Shown here: positions 16,662 to 24,476 of the stretch, one piece after another | How positions within the stretch are numbered: position 1 is the first letter of the stretch | How the letters are laid out: every line of letters starts with the position of its first letter | Made by a program: the position numbers and the translations under genes | Assembly (NCBI RefSeq): GCF_037969725.1 | Contig: NZ_CP150203.1 | Span: forward strand, 3,922,001-3,986,000 | Direction: 5' to 3' | Source: Paenibacillus sp. FSL W8-0426 | GTDB taxonomy: Bacteria > Bacillota > Bacilli > Paenibacillales > Paenibacillaceae | DNA length: 64,000 bases | Notes under the pieces: generated by a model | The model's database searches: none | Seen by the model: the letters and a program-made list of their open reading frames with translations, nothing else | Told to the model about the DNA's origin: nothing

Positions 16662-16672
16662 TCGACCATTTC

Positions 16673-17971
16673 TTAGTGATCCAGGAATACAAGCTGGATA
16701 AAGAACAATACCGCAAAAATGTAAAATATAGGATGAACATCCTTGCCTCTTCCACGAAGCAGCTTAAGCACAGGATAGAAGATAAATCCTACGCCAATGC
16801 CTGTTGCAATGCTGTGTGTCAACGGGGTAAGGATGATAATCAGGAAGGCAGGAAAAGCTTCTTCGAGATCCTTCCAATTGATTTTGCTGATAACGCTGAT
16901 CATAAAGTACCCGACAATAATCAATGCCGGAGAAGTGATCGCAGGGATGCCGGATATGACACTTACGATAGGTGTAAAGAACAACGTAAGCGCAAGCAGT
17001 ACACTTACCGTTACCGCCGTCAGTCCCGTTCTTCCTCCGGCAGCCACCCCTGTGCTGGACTCGATATAAGCCGATGTCGGGCTGGTACCGAGCAAAGCGC
17101 CGGTGGTCGTCCCTACGGCATCCGCCAAGAGCGCGCCGCGCGAGCGCGGAAATTTACCATCCTTAAGCAATCCGGCTTGTTCAGCCACGCCGAGCATCGT
17201 TCCCGTTGTATCAAACAGCGTGATTAACAGGAAGGTAAAGATGATCGTATACAAGCCGTTAGAGAATACGCCTGCCAGGTCCAGTTGGAAAGCCGTCGCC
17301 GTAAGGCCTTCGGGCATGGATACCATCGATTCCGGCATTTGAAATAGTCCCATCATCCAGGCAAGGATCGCGGTAATCACCATACCGATGAACAGATAAC
17401 CCTTGACATTGTAAGCCATCAGCACAACCGTGATAATCAATCCGATAATCGTCAGGTAAGTCATTGGCTCTGCCAAGTTCCCGAGGGTAATCAGATTCGA
17501 TTCCGAATCGGCGATAATTCCGGCATTTTGCAAGCCTACCGTCGTAATAAACAGTCCGATCCCTGCTGTGATCGCGTGCTTAAGGCTCGCAGGAATGGCA
17601 TCCAGCAGCATGTAACGGAATGAAGTAAGCGATAGAACAATAAACAAAAGCCCTGCTATAAATACTGCTCCCAATGCAACCTGCCAAGACACGCCATATC
17701 CGGCGACTACACTGTAAGCAAAGAAAGCGTTGAGACCCATACCCGGCGCTAAGACGATCGGATAGTTGGACCATATCCCCATAATCAGAGTCGCCACAAT
17801 GCTCGCAAGTACCGTTGCAATGAATACTCCGTTAAATTCCATCCCCGTGCTGCTGAGTATGCCAGGGTTTACGATCACTATGTATACCATGGTGAAAAAT
17901 GTCGTGATCCCTGCGATGATTTCTGTTGAAACGCTCGTGCCTCTTTCTTTGAGTTTGAACCAATTATCCAT
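16673..17971 (-). CDS. NCS2 family purine permease (PbuG/AzgA type)
   Basis: The product is 432 residues with about 12-14 membrane helices. The start MDNWFKLKERGTSVSTEIIAG is the standard N-terminus of the AzgA/PbuG group, and GGAGG stands 11 bases upstream. Family motifs are APGMGLNAFFAYSVV (helix 3), ITAGIGLFITTVGLQNAGII and LFDTTGTMLGVAEQAGLL. It carries hypoxanthine, guanine or adenine into the cell with protons. It has its own promoter (18148-18176) and a leader with mutually exclusive hairpins and a terminator (18025-18087), so expression is probably controlled by attenuation. Confidence 0.92.
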   Translation of the reverse strand: MDNWFKLKERGTSVSTEIIAGITTFFTMVYIVIVNPGILSSTGMEFNGVFIATVLASIVATLIMGIWSNYPIVLAPGMGLNAFFAYSVVAGYGVSWQVALGAVFIAGLLFIVLSLTSFRYMLLDAIPASLKHAITAGIGLFITTVGLQNAGIIADSESNLITLGNLAEPMTYLTIIGLIITVVLMAYNVKGYLFIGMVITAILAWMMGLFQMPESMVSMPEGLTATAFQLDLAGVFSNGLYTIIFTFLLITLFDTTGTMLGVAEQAGLLKDGKFPRSRGALLADAVGTTTGALLGTSPTSAYIESSTGVAAGGRTGLTAVTVSVLLALTLFFTPIVSVISGIPAITSPALIIVGYFMISVISKINWKDLEEAFPAFLIIILTPLTHSIATGIGVGFIFYPVLKLLRGRGKDVHPIFYIFAVLFFIQLVFLDH

Positions 17972-18024
17972 GGTCAAGCCAGCCTCCAACCTTCATATTA
18001 TGCTACGTTAGATAAAAACAAAAA

Positions 18025-18087
18025 AATCCTAATCTGCGTATAGGATTGTTAAATTCCCGCTCCTATATTCGTCATTAGGATTTAACA
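18025..18087 (-). promoter_or_regulatory. structured leader with terminator before the purine permease
   Basis: On the minus strand TGTTAAAT (18087-18080) pairs perfectly with ATTTAACA (18054-18047) and encloses an inner CCTA/TAGG hairpin. A terminator follows: AATCCTA / TTAGGATT plus seven T (18047-18021). The segment TATAGGA inside the first structure can instead pair with TCCTATA of the terminator arm, so the two folds exclude each other. It lacks the conserved loops of the classical purine riboswitch. The ligand or trigger is unknown. Confidence 0.55.
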
Positions 18088-18147
18088 GCAAGCTTCTAAC
18101 TTAAATAAGGATACTTATACCTGTTTTCAACCTGATGTCCATTTCGT

Positions 18148-18176
18148 ATTTTAATAAACGTAACACTCATTGTCAA
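18148..18176 (-). promoter_or_regulatory. sigma-A type promoter of the purine permease
   Basis: Minus strand TTGACA (18176-18171), 17 bases, TAAAAT (18153-18148). Predicted leader is about 170 nucleotides. Confidence 0.75.
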
Positions 18177-18253
18177 CGAATTAACCGATTGTTCACAGTT
18201 ATTTACGAACGATATCGATATTACATATCGTATTTATTCGTTTTTTTAGACTC

Positions 18254-18282
18254 TTGACTGCCTTCAGGCTCAAAGATATTTT
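18254..18282 (+). promoter_or_regulatory. sigma-A type promoter of the DUF4062 gene
   Basis: TTGACT (18254-18259), 17 bases, TATTTT (18277-18282). An inverted repeat ACGATAT / ATATCGT (18209-18231) lies just upstream. Confidence 0.5.
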
Positions 18283-18373
18283 GATTTTTCTCGTACCCCA
18301 GTCCATTTTGACAAATAAAGAGTGAGAGTGATAGATTCTATAGGATACCGATTCTTACATTTGGGTGGGACCT

Positions 18374-18943
18374 ATGAGAAAAAAATTACAGATTTACATA
18401 TCGTCTACTTACTACGATCTGATTGAGGAAAGGCATACCGCTGTCGAAGCCGTACTTCAAGCTGGTCATATCCCTGCTGGCATAGAGCAATTTTTCAAGG
18501 AAAGTCCAATGAAAATCAGGCAAAGATGGATCGACGAGTCCGATGTATATATTCTGATTCTCGGCGGATTCTATGGCTTAACGCTTCCTGATGATGAAAC
18601 CAAGAGTTATACGCAGTGGGAATACGAGTATGCGGGAGAAGCGGGTAAACCTCGATTTGCCTTTGTTGTCACGGATGAAGCATTAAGACATAAGCCATAC
18701 GACTTCTCAGCCATTGAATATTATCAGCAGTTTCAAGAGTTCAAACAATTCGTCATGGAACAAATCCCGATCTATTATGTTGAAGATCTACGGCACATTA
18801 AAATGGTGCTTCGCGATCAATTGCCGAAATATGCAGCTAGAGACGATTTATATGGCTGGGTATCCGGCAAGGATATCCCGGACGTTCAAAAGCTGTTGGA
18901 GGAGAATGCAAGATTAAAAGCAGCATTGGAGAAAAAGAAATGA
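18374..18943 (+). CDS. stand-alone DUF4062 domain protein
   Basis: The product is 189 residues starting MRKKLQIYISSTYYDL. The DUF4062 signature is IYISSTYYDLIEERHTAVEAVLQAGHIPAGIEQF at the start, followed by SDVYILILGGFYGL and SYTQWEYEYAGEAGKP. This domain has a TIR/SEFIR-like Rossmann fold and is often the N-terminal part of large signalling or defence NTPases. Here it stands alone with a C-terminal helix DVQKLLEENARLKAALEKKK that looks like a coiled coil. The ATG has only a weak GTGGGA site; a GTG nine bases upstream is possible. Its function is unknown. Confidence 0.85.
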   Translation: MRKKLQIYISSTYYDLIEERHTAVEAVLQAGHIPAGIEQFFKESPMKIRQRWIDESDVYILILGGFYGLTLPDDETKSYTQWEYEYAGEAGKPRFAFVVTDEALRHKPYDFSAIEYYQQFQEFKQFVMEQIPIYYVEDLRHIKMVLRDQLPKYAARDDLYGWVSGKDIPDVQKLLEENARLKAALEKKK

Positions 18944-18972
18944 AAGAGGGGCTTGCACAACCGGCCCCTTTC
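18942..18972 (+). terminator. terminator hairpin after DUF4062 gene
   Basis: GAAAGAGGGGC pairs with GCCCCTTTC (one bulge), followed by a T-rich tract. Confidence 0.6.
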
Positions 18973-19021
18973 TTCCGTCTTCCCTTTATCTTTTCCTTTA
19001 ATGACTATTGGAAAGACACCT

Positions 19022-19798
19022 TTAAAAAAAGTTTTTCAGTATCCGTTCGATCTCATTGGGCTCTGTAATTTCAGGACCGAAAAAAGCTCGAGGCTGCTTA
19101 CCGTTATCCCAAGGGTCCAACGAACAAGCATCATGAACATTGGCTATTTTCCAGGTCAACACATTGTCAAAAGTGGTTCCTGTATTCTGTCCATGAATAT
19201 GATTGATCCAGATAGGTTCTTTGATATTAATGAACTCCCTGGGCACCTTAAACGCATCGCGCCAGGAAGTACGGGCCGCTTGTCCTCTCAAATATTCGTC
19301 CACACGGATCAGGGTTGCACCGTAGCTGGGAAGCCAGAAAAAAAATTTCCCCAGTCGATGTTGTACCGAATCGTAGATGTAACCGTATTGTGGGATCAGG
19401 GCAACCGTGTCTTTTCGGGGTGTATAGTCATGCAGCTTTTTGATAAAATCTTTGTGATACATATCGTCACTGGACAGATAGACGCGATACAAATACTTGA
19501 ACTCTCTAATATCTTGGATGACATGAGCTTGGTAATCTTTAGGGGTGACGAAACGGATATTGGAAGGCAAGGGAGGATACTTTTTTAGTGTTTCTTGTAT
19601 AAGCTTCTCTGAGTTCGGATCATACAGCAAGTAGCAGGTAAAATCCTGAGAAGATTGAAGAAGCAGGCTCTGAAGTGCATACTTCATGAATAAATCTATT
19701 CTGTATTCGATCCATCCCTTGGTCAGTCGATCCGCTGTCGCTCCCCAGTTATTAAAGAGCATTTCTACGACAAGCTTTTTTTCTTTAGACACGCACAT
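19022..19798 (-). CDS. putative rhamnosyl transferase-like glycosyltransferase
   Basis: The product is 258 residues. It matches the putative rhamnosyl transferase family seen in small GT-A proteins: MLFNNWGATADRLTKGWIEYRIDLFMKYALQSLL at the start, then YLSSDDMYHKDFI with the DxD-like metal site near residue 110. SSDD in place of the paralogue's LDSDD is a small change in that motif. A second copy of the family follows upstream at 20068-20760, about 35-40% similar by eye. It probably adds a sugar to a surface or spore glycan. Substrate and acceptor are unknown. Confidence 0.75.
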   Translation of the reverse strand: MCVSKEKKLVVEMLFNNWGATADRLTKGWIEYRIDLFMKYALQSLLLQSSQDFTCYLLYDPNSEKLIQETLKKYPPLPSNIRFVTPKDYQAHVIQDIREFKYLYRVYLSSDDMYHKDFIKKLHDYTPRKDTVALIPQYGYIYDSVQHRLGKFFFWLPSYGATLIRVDEYLRGQAARTSWRDAFKVPREFINIKEPIWINHIHGQNTGTTFDNVLTWKIANVHDACSLDPWDNGKQPRAFFGPEITEPNEIERILKNFF

Positions 19799-19985
19799 AG
19801 CCCTCCTTTGATGTTCAAGGATGTTACCCCGGATTTTTTCAACTCCTCTTAATGAAAGGGAAATCCGGTGGTCAGTCTACGCTTAGTATATGTATGTTCG
19901 GTAAAACAGCAACGGACAAATTGCTTTGATGCATCGATTCAAACGACCGCAGAATCTGGATTCCACCTCTATAAAACCGGGAAAA

Positions 19986-20017
19986 GAAGAGAGAGTGCGG
20001 ATATCCGATCTCTCTTC
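19986..20017 (-). terminator. terminator hairpin between the two glycosyltransferase genes
   Basis: GAAGAGAGA (19986-19994) pairs with TCTCTCTTC (20009-20017), with a short T run on the minus strand. Confidence 0.55.
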
Positions 20018-20067
20018 GTGGTAACGTCAATGACATCAGCTTTCTCATCGATTAAGAACGCCTCTGT

Positions 20068-20760
20068 TCAGCCCATGAATTCCCGTAATACTTGTTCGAT
20101 CTGATCTTCACTCAGCCGGTCTTTAAGCGGAACCTTTTTTACCGAAGTATTGCTGGAATGAATGACATTGATATAATTGCGTGGAGGCAGCAGCTCATGC
20201 GGCAAATCGATGACATTCCCATGGGTGCCTCTCCCCGGTAACTTGACGCGGTATCCTGAGGCGTACTGCTCCGTTTTATACAGATACACATAGAACTGCG
20301 GTGAACGATGAAACGTCGGTGCCATCTCATTGTTGACGCTGTTCCAGAGATACCCGTTCTGATTAATTAGCGCCATCGTCTCTGGCTTTGGCTGCACGTT
20401 ATAAAGCTGCTGAACAAACGTTCTGTGATAAAGGTCATCCGAATCCAGTCTGGCAATGTAAATGTCTTCATATCCTTCCGCAAAGGCGAGTATGGCGCGA
20501 ACGCTCTCGATATGCGTACCGAAACGGATATTGGCCGGCAACGGTTCCTGCTCTGCCAAAATTTCCTGCATCAACTCTCCCGATTCCTTCGAGAGCTTCA
20601 CGACGGCCAGGAAATCCTGATTCGTCTGTGCCTTAAGGCTGTTCAGCGTAAACTTGCGAAAAATGCCCATTCTCCGCACCAGCCATTCCCTCGTTAGACG
20701 CTCCGGGTCAAAACCATAGTTGTTGAAATTAATCTCGATCACGACTTTTCTTGTCACCAT
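20068..20760 (-). CDS. putative rhamnosyl transferase-like glycosyltransferase
   Basis: The product is 230 residues, a paralogue of the gene at 19022-19798. Shared positions include EINFNNYGFDPERLTREWLVRRMGIFRKFTLNSL at the start and the metal-binding IARLDSDDLYHRTFV near residue 105. The C-terminus FVIDLPHELLPPRNYINVIHSSNTS resembles the FINIKEPIWINHIHGQNT region of the paralogue. A terminator separates the two, so they are probably transcribed apart. It is a likely cytoplasmic sugar transferase, with unknown donor. Confidence 0.78.
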   Translation of the reverse strand: MVTRKVVIEINFNNYGFDPERLTREWLVRRMGIFRKFTLNSLKAQTNQDFLAVVKLSKESGELMQEILAEQEPLPANIRFGTHIESVRAILAFAEGYEDIYIARLDSDDLYHRTFVQQLYNVQPKPETMALINQNGYLWNSVNNEMAPTFHRSPQFYVYLYKTEQYASGYRVKLPGRGTHGNVIDLPHELLPPRNYINVIHSSNTSVKKVPLKDRLSEDQIEQVLREFMG

Positions 20761-21001
20761 ACCGCCTCCTCATAAAATCCCTAAATCCCGCAACCCAATT
20801 CCTGTCTCAACGAATTACGGTCTTGATCTCTTTATTCAATACTGCCGACTCTATAAAGTATGAAAAACGGAGCAAGACGTAACGGGCACTTGAACCGATC
20901 TTGGCGATTGAACGAAAAACTATTGCATAAGGTCCTACGCTTTGGAGCAATGTAGTGATGCAGAGGAAATAAAGATCTTATCATGACATGGAGGGATCGT
21001 T

Positions 21002-21172
21002 TTGGCCAAGAGCAAACAACAACAGGAAGCGCACGGAATCGGACAGATCGAACAGCAGTTGAACGATCAGATGGAGGCTGCCGCAGAAATTCAAGGACCA
21101 TCCAAACTCGACCAAGAAATAAAAAGAGCCGCCCATCGTCATATTGATCCATCGAATGAGCCTTCAGAATAA
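21002..21172 (+). CDS. small hydrophilic protein, 56 residues
   Basis: A TTG start with GGAGGG at 20990-20995 (spacing six) opens a 56-codon frame beginning MAKSKQQQEAHGIG. The protein is charged and helical, with no cysteine or membrane segment. It ends 11 bases before an H-type spore protein gene, and the AAGGAG of that gene overlaps its stop. This suggests a two-gene sporulation operon. I do not recognise the family. Confidence 0.6.
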   Translation: MAKSKQQQEAHGIGQIEQQLNDQMEAAAEIQGPSKLDQEIKRAAHRHIDPSNEPSE

Positions 21173-21183
21173 GGAGAATTCCC

Positions 21184-21363
21184 ATGAACAAACAAAGAGC
21201 GATTGAAATTTGTGAGTCAGGCATTATGAAACATGTAACTTATCAGGATGCGCCTATCTTCATCCAGCATGTCAATGAGGATGAAACCGCGCGGATCTAT
21301 CCGATCGGAAACTCGGAGCAGGAAATGACTGTCCCTTTATCCAGTCTGGTTGAACATCCGTAG
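21184..21363 (+). CDS. sspH: H-type small acid-soluble spore protein
   Basis: The product is 59 residues with the SASP-H pattern: MNKQRAIEICESG, VTYQDAPIFIQHVNEDETARIYPIG and a C-terminal VPLSSLVEH. The AAGGAG site at 21171-21176 is seven bases before the ATG. These minor spore proteins are made in the forespore and degraded at germination. The gene shows the organism forms endospores. Confidence 0.9.
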   Translation: MNKQRAIEICESGIMKHVTYQDAPIFIQHVNEDETARIYPIGNSEQEMTVPLSSLVEHP

Positions 21364-21425
21364 AATAAGGCGGGTTTTGGAACACTCTTTATCTTTACCA
21401 TGCAGCCATATCCCTTTTGACCTGC

Positions 21426-21454
21426 AAAAAAACCGGAGCATTTAAGCTCCGGTT
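21426..21454 (-). terminator. rho-independent terminator
   Basis: AACCGGAGC - ATTTAA - GCTCCGGTT, perfect stem. The T run is on the minus strand, so it serves the membrane protein gene at 21474-21821. Confidence 0.75.
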
Positions 21455-21473
21455 AACTCGTATAAGTTCTACC

Positions 21474-21821
21474 TTAAGATAATTTCCAAGCAGGAATCAA
21501 AGAATGAAACTCAAAAAAGTAACTTCCGATGACGTGAATTAATGAATATATAGCAAGAATAATCAAATATGTAATAAACCAGATGTATAGTGGCTGATGT
21601 AAAAATAGAAATAACAACAACATCCCAACCGGAAACGGTATAAGAACAATCAGCCAAATAGGTAATCCAAGCGCCTCAGCGATAGCACCGAGTGAAACTA
21701 CGGATGCACCGATCACAACGGCCTGCCACATTGCAATTCCATTGGTAAATATACGGCTGCCCAAAAAATAAGATAGCGATGTGAGCAGTACGGCTATAAT
21801 AAAACTGACGGCATATGGCAA
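21474..21821 (-). CDS. small membrane protein, 115 residues
   Basis: Four hydrophobic segments cover most of the protein, which ends in FEFHSLIPAWKLS. A TTG at 21821 has AAGGAGG with a spacing of eight. The GTG at 21830 touches that site, so the TTG is preferred. A perfect 19-base palindrome lies 28 bases upstream (21849-21867), and a MarR gene is next on the same strand. It may be a small multidrug or envelope protein under MarR control, but the family is not recognised. Confidence 0.7.
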   Translation of the reverse strand: MPYAVSFIIAVLLTSLSYFLGSRIFTNGIAMWQAVVIGASVVSLGAIAEALGLPIWLIVLIPFPVGMLLLFLFLHQPLYIWFITYLIILAIYSLIHVIGSYFFEFHSLIPAWKLS

Positions 21822-21848
21822 GAGCGCCACCTCCTTCCGAGTGTGATT

Positions 21849-21867
21849 TTACTATATTATATAGTAA
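21849..21867. promoter_or_regulatory. perfect palindrome, candidate MarR operator
   Basis: TTACTATATTATATAGTAA is a perfect palindrome with one central base, 28 bases before the small membrane protein start. Size and AT-rich symmetry fit a MarR-type dimer site. The MarR gene lies 190 bases away. Confidence 0.55.
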
Positions 21868-21977
21868 GGAAAATAGCAGAAGATGCTTATTTTTGTAAAA
21901 TGAGTCCATGGAAGAAATCTTATCATAATTACAGCTCCATCCCTTCGACCAGGGACAAAAACTTAAACGATATAACA

Positions 21978-22003
21978 AAAAAGCCGCTAAATTCGCGACT
22001 TTT
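21978..22003 (-). terminator. terminator after MarR gene
   Basis: AAGCCGC - TAAATTC - GCGACTT with a T run on the minus strand. It separates the MarR gene from the small membrane protein gene. Confidence 0.55.
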
Positions 22004-22057
22004 AGAGTGAGAATGTTTTTTCCTCCACAGCGGAACAATGAAGGACAGAATATCTAG

Positions 22058-22483
22058 TTATATAATATTACTCTCCATTTTCTGCATTAATTGTCTTAAA
22101 ACCAACCGATCCTCCGCAGAAATGGATTGAAGTAATTTCTCCTGCTGCTCTCTCCATTTCATCTCGACCGGTTTCTCTAATGCCCTACCTTTCTCCGTAA
22201 GAAAAATACGCATGATTCTTGCATCTTTTAAATCACGTTTACGATATATAAACCCGTTCTGTTCTAGGGATTTAACCATGTTCGTTACCGTTGGCGGTTC
22301 ACATTTCAAATGTTCACATAGCTGCATTTGTGTTACACCATCACCCAACCACAGACGATACAGCAAATTATCTTGCCCTACATAAAGATGAAGTTCCCTT
22401 AAGGATTCACTATAATTTCGACGCATTTGGGAGGAAATTCGATCTAATAACTGGCGAATATCGCAATCTACGGCATCTGTCAT
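22058..22483 (-). CDS. MarR family transcriptional regulator
   Basis: The product is 141 residues. The winged helix lies in the middle: VTQMQLCEHLKCEPPTVTNMVKSLEQNGFIYRKRDLKDARIMRIFLTEKG, with the DxR wing at DARIMRI. Terminal helices form the dimer. MarR proteins bind short palindromes and release them on binding aromatic ligands or on oxidation. The palindrome at 21849-21867 is a likely site. Confidence 0.93.
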   Translation of the reverse strand: MTDAVDCDIRQLLDRISSQMRRNYSESLRELHLYVGQDNLLYRLWLGDGVTQMQLCEHLKCEPPTVTNMVKSLEQNGFIYRKRDLKDARIMRIFLTEKGRALEKPVEMKWREQQEKLLQSISAEDRLVLRQLMQKMESNII

Positions 22484-22653
22484 CCATTAACCTCACTGTC
22501 GTACAAATTATATTTAGCAGACAAAAATGTATCACGAGTATATACAAGTGTCAATTTACCCTAGAGCTTCATCTTATGGGCACCTTTATGTTTATGTTAA
22601 ATGATTCTGTTCAGAGACATGCTTGATCGCTGCAGATTCGAGTTCAAGTCGTA

Positions 22654-23760
22654 TTAAAGAAATTGACGTTCACCGGTGCGGGCTGACTTTTCAATGGCAT
22701 CCAGTAACTGGTGAAGCTTAACCGCATCCGCAAACGTAGGGGTTAAGGACGTTCCTTCCTGAATATCCTGGCCGAACTTACGATAAGCCTGAGCCACATT
22801 CAGAACCAATCCTGAGTCTTCTTTTAAAGATTGTGGAGCCGTGTAATAGGAATCCGGGATGACTAGCTCACGAAGCTCCTTGTCCGCATGTCCAGCACCA
22901 CGTAGTTGGTGTGAGCCGAATTGAATCGATGCAGGCGCGCTCAGCACGATGGTTCCCTTGTCTCCGAAAATTTCAAGCATTAGTCCTGTCTGATGCTTGA
23001 CGCCACCTTGAATATGAACACTGGCGGCTGCACCACTCGATAATTTTCCAGCAATCAATATTTGATCATCTGTCGTCTTCTTGATGACTTTCTGAATGTC
23101 TGCCAATTCGACTTCAGGAAACTGCTGTGCTGTAAGGGCGGACAGCTCGGTAAAGTCTCCAAGCATATAGGTAAATGCATCCAGATTATGTCCGCCTACA
23201 ATGGTCAACAAATTCCCTCCAATCTGTCGGTCAAACAAGTATGCCGTGGACTTGTCACCAACGCCACCCATACCCTCAATAGAGATCTTTAAATGGGCAG
23301 ACAACACTCTGCCAACATAACCTTTTTCCAATAGATCTTTCACATACTGAATGGCTGGGGCTTGTCTGGCCTGTAGCCCAATCGCATTTGGCATTTGGGC
23401 GGATGCCACCCATTCCTGCATTTCAAGTGCTTCAGCCGTATTAGAGCCCAGCGGCCATTCACAATAGATCGGTTTACCGGCAGGCACCATAGCTTTAACC
23501 GCATTATAATGTTCCTTCACGTTAATGCTGACAACGACCATGTCGACATCGGCATGATGAGCCAAATCCTCCATGTTATCAAAGGCGTGATCAGCGTGGA
23601 ACGCTTCTGCGCTTTTTTTCGCACTTTCCATATTGCTTGTCCCCACTGCGGTAAGCTTGAATTCATCCAAATGCTCGATCGCAGGAATATGTGTCCCGCT
23701 GGCCCATCCGTTATGAATCGAAGCACCTATGATTCCTGTGCGAATTATTTTATTACTCAA
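22654..23760 (-). CDS. Gfo/Idh/MocA family protein with EWP motif (Gal80-like)
   Basis: The product is 368 residues, starting at TTG with AAAGGAG ten bases upstream. The N-terminal Rossmann domain is IRTGIIGASIHNGWASGTHIPAI. The C-terminal GFO_IDH_MocA domain holds GGVGDKSTAYLFDRQIGGNLLTIVGGHNLDAF. In active enzymes of this family the motif CEKPLA supplies a catalytic lysine. Here it reads CEWPLG, as in Gal80-like members. It may be an oxidoreductase with another base, or a sugar/NAD-binding regulator. It is divergent from an HxlR-type regulator that probably controls it. Confidence 0.85.
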   Translation of the reverse strand: MSNKIIRTGIIGASIHNGWASGTHIPAIEHLDEFKLTAVGTSNMESAKKSAEAFHADHAFDNMEDLAHHADVDMVVVSINVKEHYNAVKAMVPAGKPIYCEWPLGSNTAEALEMQEWVASAQMPNAIGLQARQAPAIQYVKDLLEKGYVGRVLSAHLKISIEGMGGVGDKSTAYLFDRQIGGNLLTIVGGHNLDAFTYMLGDFTELSALTAQQFPEVELADIQKVIKKTTDDQILIAGKLSSGAAASVHIQGGVKHQTGLMLEIFGDKGTIVLSAPASIQFGSHQLRGAGHADKELRELVIPDSYYTAPQSLKEDSGLVLNVAQAYRKFGQDIQEGTSLTPTFADAVKLHQLLDAIEKSARTGERQFL

Positions 23761-23820
23761 TGTAAAACATCTCCTTTATTTTTAAATTTATCATCTTGGC
23801 CGCAGCCTGATCTTAGCCCT

Positions 23821-23873
23821 TGCTAACTATAAATTCAAAAAGTATAATCATTACTTAGCCTGCTAACTATAAA
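23821..23873. repeat. 13-base direct repeat in divergent promoter region
   Basis: TGCTAACTATAAA occurs at 23821-23833 and again at 23861-23873, exactly 40 bases apart, between the Gfo/Idh gene and the HxlR gene. It may be the binding site of the HxlR regulator. Confidence 0.55.
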
Positions 23874-23994
23874 CCGAAATAATATGGTTTTGGCTGTCGA
23901 ACACAATCTTAAGTATATTCGTTTCGTTTGCAAAGAGGGCAATATAAATGAACATAGTACATCTTTTTGTACCTTTGGATGAGGAGTGAGTTCA

Positions 23995-24348
23995 ATGAAG
24001 GTTTGCAATCAAGGATTTGATCCGAAGTTTATGGATGAACATAGAGATATGTACGCGATCGCTTTTACCCAGAACGTCCTATCCGGACGTTGGAAATACT
24101 TTATATTATGGTATCTGAAAGGAGAAACACGCCGTTATTCGGATGTCAAAAAATTTCTGGGGAATTTATCCCAAGGCTCGCTCACTAAGCAGCTCAAAGA
24201 GTTGGAGAACGATGGAATTATTAAACGCGATGTTTATCCGGAAGTTCCTCCGAGAGTAGAATATTCGTTAACAGACAAGGGAATCAAACTGTTGCCCGTC
24301 CTTGAGAAGATGGGGGAATTCGGTAAAGAATACGGAGATACACCTTAA
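23995..24348 (+). CDS. HxlR family transcriptional regulator
   Basis: The product is 117 residues starting MKVCNQGFD. The ATG at 23995 has GAGGAG nine bases upstream. The HxlR winged-helix pattern is LSGRWKYFILWYLKGETRRYSDVKKFLGNLSQGSLTKQLKELENDGIIKRDVYPEVPPRVEYSLTDKG. Cysteine at residue 4 could serve redox sensing, as in several members. It is divergent from the Gfo/Idh gene, and a pair of direct repeats lies between them. Confidence 0.92.
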   Translation: MKVCNQGFDPKFMDEHRDMYAIAFTQNVLSGRWKYFILWYLKGETRRYSDVKKFLGNLSQGSLTKQLKELENDGIIKRDVYPEVPPRVEYSLTDKGIKLLPVLEKMGEFGKEYGDTP

Positions 24349-24418
24349 TCAGATGATACTACCGAAACTTTAATTTTATTTAGCCTGGCGGACTGCGGAA
24401 CTCATTACATGAAGGGAC

Positions 24419-24468
24419 AAAAATAAAGGAGCCCGATGCGATGTTCTCTATGGCATCCTTTATTTTTA
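24419..24468. terminator. bidirectional terminator
   Basis: AAAATAAAGGA pairs with TCCTTTATTTT (11 bases) between the convergent HxlR and hydrolase genes. Confidence 0.75.
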
Positions 24469-24476
24469 TATAGAGT

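Noticed and set aside
18021-18140. Classical purine riboswitch before the permease
   Set aside because: The expected conserved loop and core blocks are absent on the minus strand; only competing hairpins and a terminator are seen.
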